Assembly: GCA_021107605.1 (NCBI GenBank)
Contig: JAIOSN010000349.1
Location: 1-8,271, forward strand
Reading direction: 5' to 3'
DNA: 8,271 nucleotides
Source: Anaerolineae bacterium
GTDB taxonomy: Bacteria; Chloroflexota; Anaerolineae; B4-G1; SLSP01
The translations under genes and the position numbers were made by a program. Each line of letters opens with the position of its first letter. Position 1 is the stretch's first letter. Shown one piece after another: positions 7,076-8,271 of the stretch. The notes beneath the pieces were generated by a model. It was not told the DNA's origin and searched no databases. It was given only the letters and a program-made list of their open reading frames with translations.

Positions 7076-7152
7076 AAAATTTTACGTCGGGGTGTATCAA
7101 CCAGGCAAAGTCCCAGAGACCCTTAAAAGATAGCCATAGCAACAAATCAACT

Positions 7153-7188
7153 ATGCCCCCCGCACACGCAGGGGGCATCTGATTTTTT
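7153..7188 (+). terminator. Rho-independent-like terminator after greA
   Basis: ATGCCCCC (7153-7160) pairs with GGGGGCAT (7171-7178) around a 10-nt loop, then CTGA and six T (7183-7188). It lies 185 bp after the greA stop, and no nearer hairpin with a T-run was seen. The gap between stem and T-run is longer than ideal. A third arm, ATGCCCCC at 7193-7200, can pair with the same GGGGGCAT, so the structure may act in both directions for the convergent genes. Confidence 0.6.
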
Positions 7189-7202
7189 GAACATGCCCCC
7201 AC

Positions 7203-7667
7203 TTACTCCCGGTTGAAGGCGTGCAATCTTAGCCGGTTGAGCTCCTCGTTGATCTCTTCCAAACTATCTAACTCGCGATAGACAATCGCATAACGCAAAT
7301 AAGCCACTTTATCAAGTGCTTGTAGCTCCTCAACCACCAAGTCCCCAATCACGTGGCTTTTAATCTCTGGGGTTCCGAGTTTCTGAATTTTATATTCTAC
7401 GCGCTCCACTATATGCTTTATCTCTTCGGGAGGGATAGGACGACGGGCGCACGCAATTTGCAGCCCCGCGATGATCTTCTCTCGTGAGAACTTCTCGCGG
7501 CGGCTATCGCGTTTGATAACTTGCGGTGCAGTAAGCAGGGGCCGCTCTATAGTGGAAAAACGTCGTTGGCAATCCTGACACGCGCGCCGCCGCCGTACAT
7601 TCCCCTTCGGGTCATGGCGAGTATCAATGACTCTGGTCTCAAAAGAACCACAGTAGATGCACTCCAT
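7203..7667 (-). CDS. nrdR: Transcriptional repressor NrdR
   Basis: NrdR is the nucleotide-sensing repressor of ribonucleotide reductase operons. It binds NrdR boxes when its ATP-cone is loaded with dATP. The protein has 154 residues, the family size. The N-terminal zinc ribbon has C3-x-x-C6 and C30-x-x-C33 enclosing the basic R-R-R-R segment (25-28) and ends with F-S-T-I-E-R. The ATP-cone (about 48-138) starts at Q-V-I-K-R-D and ends in the conserved V-A-Y-L-R-Y-A-x-V-Y-R-E-L-D (121-134). The ATG at 7667 follows AAGGGG with 5 nt spacing. The stop lies 2 nt from a G/C-rich arm shared with the greA terminator. No reductase gene is in the window; one could lie beyond the right edge. I saw no clear NrdR box. 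Confidence 0.97.
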   Translation of the reverse strand: MECIYCGSFETRVIDTRHDPKGNVRRRRACQDCQRRFSTIERPLLTAPQVIKRDSRREKFSREKIIAGLQIACARRPIPPEEIKHIVERVEYKIQKLGTPEIKSHVIGDLVVEELQALDKVAYLRYAIVYRELDSLEEINEELNRLRLHAFNRE

Positions 7668-7723
7668 AACTTCCCCTTCTCGTGCTTAGAAAAAACAGGT
7701 TTTTAGTAGAGTCAATGTTTGAG

Positions 7724-7751
7724 ATTATAGCAGCTAGCGATTAGCTGACAA
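7724..7751 (-). promoter_or_regulatory. nrdR: Strong extended -10 promoter of nrdR
   Basis: On the minus strand TTGTCA (7746-7751, 5 of 6) and a perfect TATAAT (7724-7729) are 16 bp apart, with TGC directly before the -10 as an extended element. The start would be near 7717, giving a leader of about 50 nt. It is the best promoter in the window. Confidence 0.8.
7731..7747. promoter_or_regulatory. Dyad CAGCTA-N5-TAGCTG inside the nrdR promoter
   Basis: Perfect 6-bp arms, 5 bp apart, fill the spacer and overlap the -35 element by 2 bp. A protein bound here would compete with RNA polymerase. It does not look like the known NrdR box, so autoregulation is not implied. Confidence 0.45.
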
Positions 7752-7765
7752 GGAATAGAGCCGGA

Positions 7766-7805
7766 GCGAGAGAGCGAGAGGGCGAGAAAGCGATAAGGCG
7801 AAAAA
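7766..7805 (+). repeat. Octanucleotide tandem repeat, five units
   Basis: GCGAGAGA, GCGAGAGG, GCGAGAAA, GCGATAAG, GCGAAAAA follow without gaps, drifting from left to right. The strict 8-bp period on a purine-rich strand begins 14 bp upstream of the nrdR -35 element. Eight is not a multiple of three, so it is unlikely to be coding. Confidence 0.8.
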
Positions 7806-7827
7806 ATACATAACCTAACGCTTAGCT

Positions 7828-7890
7828 GTGGCCAGCCACCGCCCGGGGCTAAAGACCACGGCCTACGCAGCCACGCCCCATAAATGGGGC
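7828..7890. repeat. Inverted-repeat element, probably dispersed
   Basis: Two small perfect hairpins frame this stretch: GTGGC-CA-GCCAC (7828-7839) and GCCCCAT-AA-ATGGGGC (7875-7890). Between them lies GCCCGGGGCTAAAGACCACGG, whose GGGGCTAAAG core I recognise from widespread bacterial intergenic repeats. It carries no coding signal. Confidence 0.5.
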
Positions 7891-7897
7891 TACCCCT

Positions 7898-8014
7898 TGT
7901 CATTCCGAGCCAGAGCAACGCGCAATGCGCGGAACTCGCCAGCGAGGAATCTCCCAGTGCCGTTGCGCAACCCTCAACAGACGCAGTAGATCCCTTGCTT
8001 CGCTCGGAATGACA
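7898..8014. mobile_element. 117-bp MITE-like element with 13-bp terminal inverted repeats
   Basis: TGTCATTCCGAGC (7898-7910) is perfectly inverted at 8002-8014. Inside are further palindromes, GCGCA-A-TGCGC (7920-7930) and GTTGCGCAAC (7962-7971). The ends and the internal GAGGAATCTC segment belong to a repeat type recognisable in many bacterial genomes, whose conceptual translation gives peptides like C-H-S-E-R-S. No transposase is encoded, so it would be non-autonomous. Clear target-site duplications were not seen. Confidence 0.7.
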
Positions 8015-8024
8015 CGCTAGCCCA

Positions 8025-8067
8025 CCCTTGTCATTCCAATCCGCCTGTCCTGAACGCAAGCGCAGGA
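8025..8067. repeat. Second truncated repeat end plus TCCTG/CAGGA hairpin
   Basis: CCCTTGTCATTCC at 8025-8037 repeats 7894-7906 exactly, only 10 bp after the end of the 117-bp element. It is then followed by a different unit, TCCTG...CAGGA (8048-8067), with CGC-AA-GCG pairing inside. This looks like a truncated copy joined to another dispersed repeat. Confidence 0.55.
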
Positions 8068-8162
8068 ACCCCACAGAGCCCGTCGCCGTCACACGGTTTC
8101 AACCGCCGGGCTCAAGCACCAGACGCGACTGTGCCAAGTCCACCTATGTTGACGTGCTAGTC

Positions 8163-8229
8163 CCTGTCCACACAGGTAGACAGCCGGCAGTTAGCCTCCA
8201 GTAGCCTACTTCAGTAGGCGTACTGCCGG
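8163..8229. repeat. Nested inverted repeats with stem-loop potential
   Basis: CCTGT-CCAC-ACAGG (8163-8176) is followed by an outer stem CCGGCAGT/ACTGCCGG (8184-8191 with 8222-8229). Inside the outer stem is a second one, GCCTACT-TC-AGTAGGC (8204-8219). I do not recognise an RNA family. It is most likely another repeat element. Confidence 0.45.
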
Positions 8230-8234
8230 GGCAT

Positions 8235-8261
8235 AAAAAACACGGGCACTTCATGCCCGTG
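8235..8261 (-). terminator. Rho-independent terminator of a leftward gene beyond the right edge
   Basis: On the minus strand CACGGGCA, loop TGAAG, TGCCCGTG form a perfect 8-bp G/C-rich stem directly followed by six T. No T-run follows on the plus strand, so the direction is clear. It predicts a minus-strand gene ending shortly to the right of the window. Confidence 0.85.
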
Positions 8262-8271
8262 CGCGGCTCCA

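Larger units (their letters stand above)
7668..8271. other. 604-bp non-coding region filled with promoter, repeats and a terminator
   Basis: From the nrdR start rightward: nrdR leader and promoter (to 7751), an octanucleotide array (7766-7805), a chain of inverted-repeat elements (7828-8067), an unassigned stretch with small hairpins (8068-8234) and a leftward terminator (8235-8261). The one sizeable open frame here is built from repeat DNA and is not a gene. Confidence 0.8.

Noticed and set aside
6758..7202. Minus-strand frames at 6758-7045 and 7005-7202
   Set aside because: The first overlaps greA on the opposite strand; the second covers repeat remnant and terminator arms. Neither has a domain or good start signal.
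7668..7720. TTGACT at 7709-7714 as -35 of a second nrdR promoter
   Set aside because: No acceptable -10 lies 16-18 bp downstream; the promoter at 7724-7751 is far better.
7712..8092. Minus-strand frame of 126 residues
   Set aside because: The translation contains stretches such as L-R-L-R-S-G-Q-A and C-H-S-E-R-S that are typical products of dispersed intergenic repeats, and it runs across several of them and the nrdR promoter.

Overview
The window looks like a chromosomal segment of a free-living bacterium of moderate GC, most likely a Chloroflexota-type organism (low to moderate confidence). Reasons: two housekeeping genes (greA, nrdR), a very large cyclase/ATPase/TPR signalling protein, a secreted PPC-domain protein, and intergenic spaces packed with small dispersed repeats of a kind common in that phylum. 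No phage, plasmid, CRISPR or RNA gene was found.

Layout. Positions 1-1782 (minus) hold a gene cut by the left edge. It is open for all 594 codons in the window and encodes a secreted protein with a signal peptide, three related beta-rich modules, a PPC-like domain and, at the edge, a tandem hexapeptide repeat (TQGWWA). Only 77 bp upstream, on the same strand, lies a 1367-residue protein (1860-5963) with two class III nucleotidyl cyclase domains, a P-loop ATPase and a long TPR array. This is the domain order of mammalian soluble adenylyl cyclase. No terminator separates the two genes and the second has its own strong ribosome binding site, so they are probably cotranscribed from a promoter at 6041-6069.

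The 527-bp space 5964-6490 is divergent. It holds the cyclase promoter, a perfect palindrome, a hairpin repeat, a heptanucleotide repeat and the greA promoter. greA (6491-6967, plus) encodes the transcript-cleavage factor. It converges on nrdR (7203-7667, minus), the repressor of ribonucleotide reductase genes. Between them are a dispersed repeat remnant and a three-arm terminator-like structure.

The 604-bp space 7668-8271 has no credible gene. It holds a strong nrdR promoter with a dyad in its spacer, an octanucleotide tandem repeat, several inverted-repeat elements (one 117 bp long with 13-bp perfect terminal repeats), a structured stretch, and a minus-strand terminator at 8235-8261 that probably ends a leftward gene beyond the right edge.

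The most interesting content is the cyclase. Its C1 domain keeps both metal-binding Asp residues and its C2 domain keeps the base-selecting Lys/Thr and transition-state Asn/Arg, so one catalytic site is predicted. The second site is degenerate but retains the Lys and Arg that bind bicarbonate in mammalian soluble adenylyl cyclase. With the downstream exported repeat protein this suggests a sensing or surface-response pair, which is an inference.
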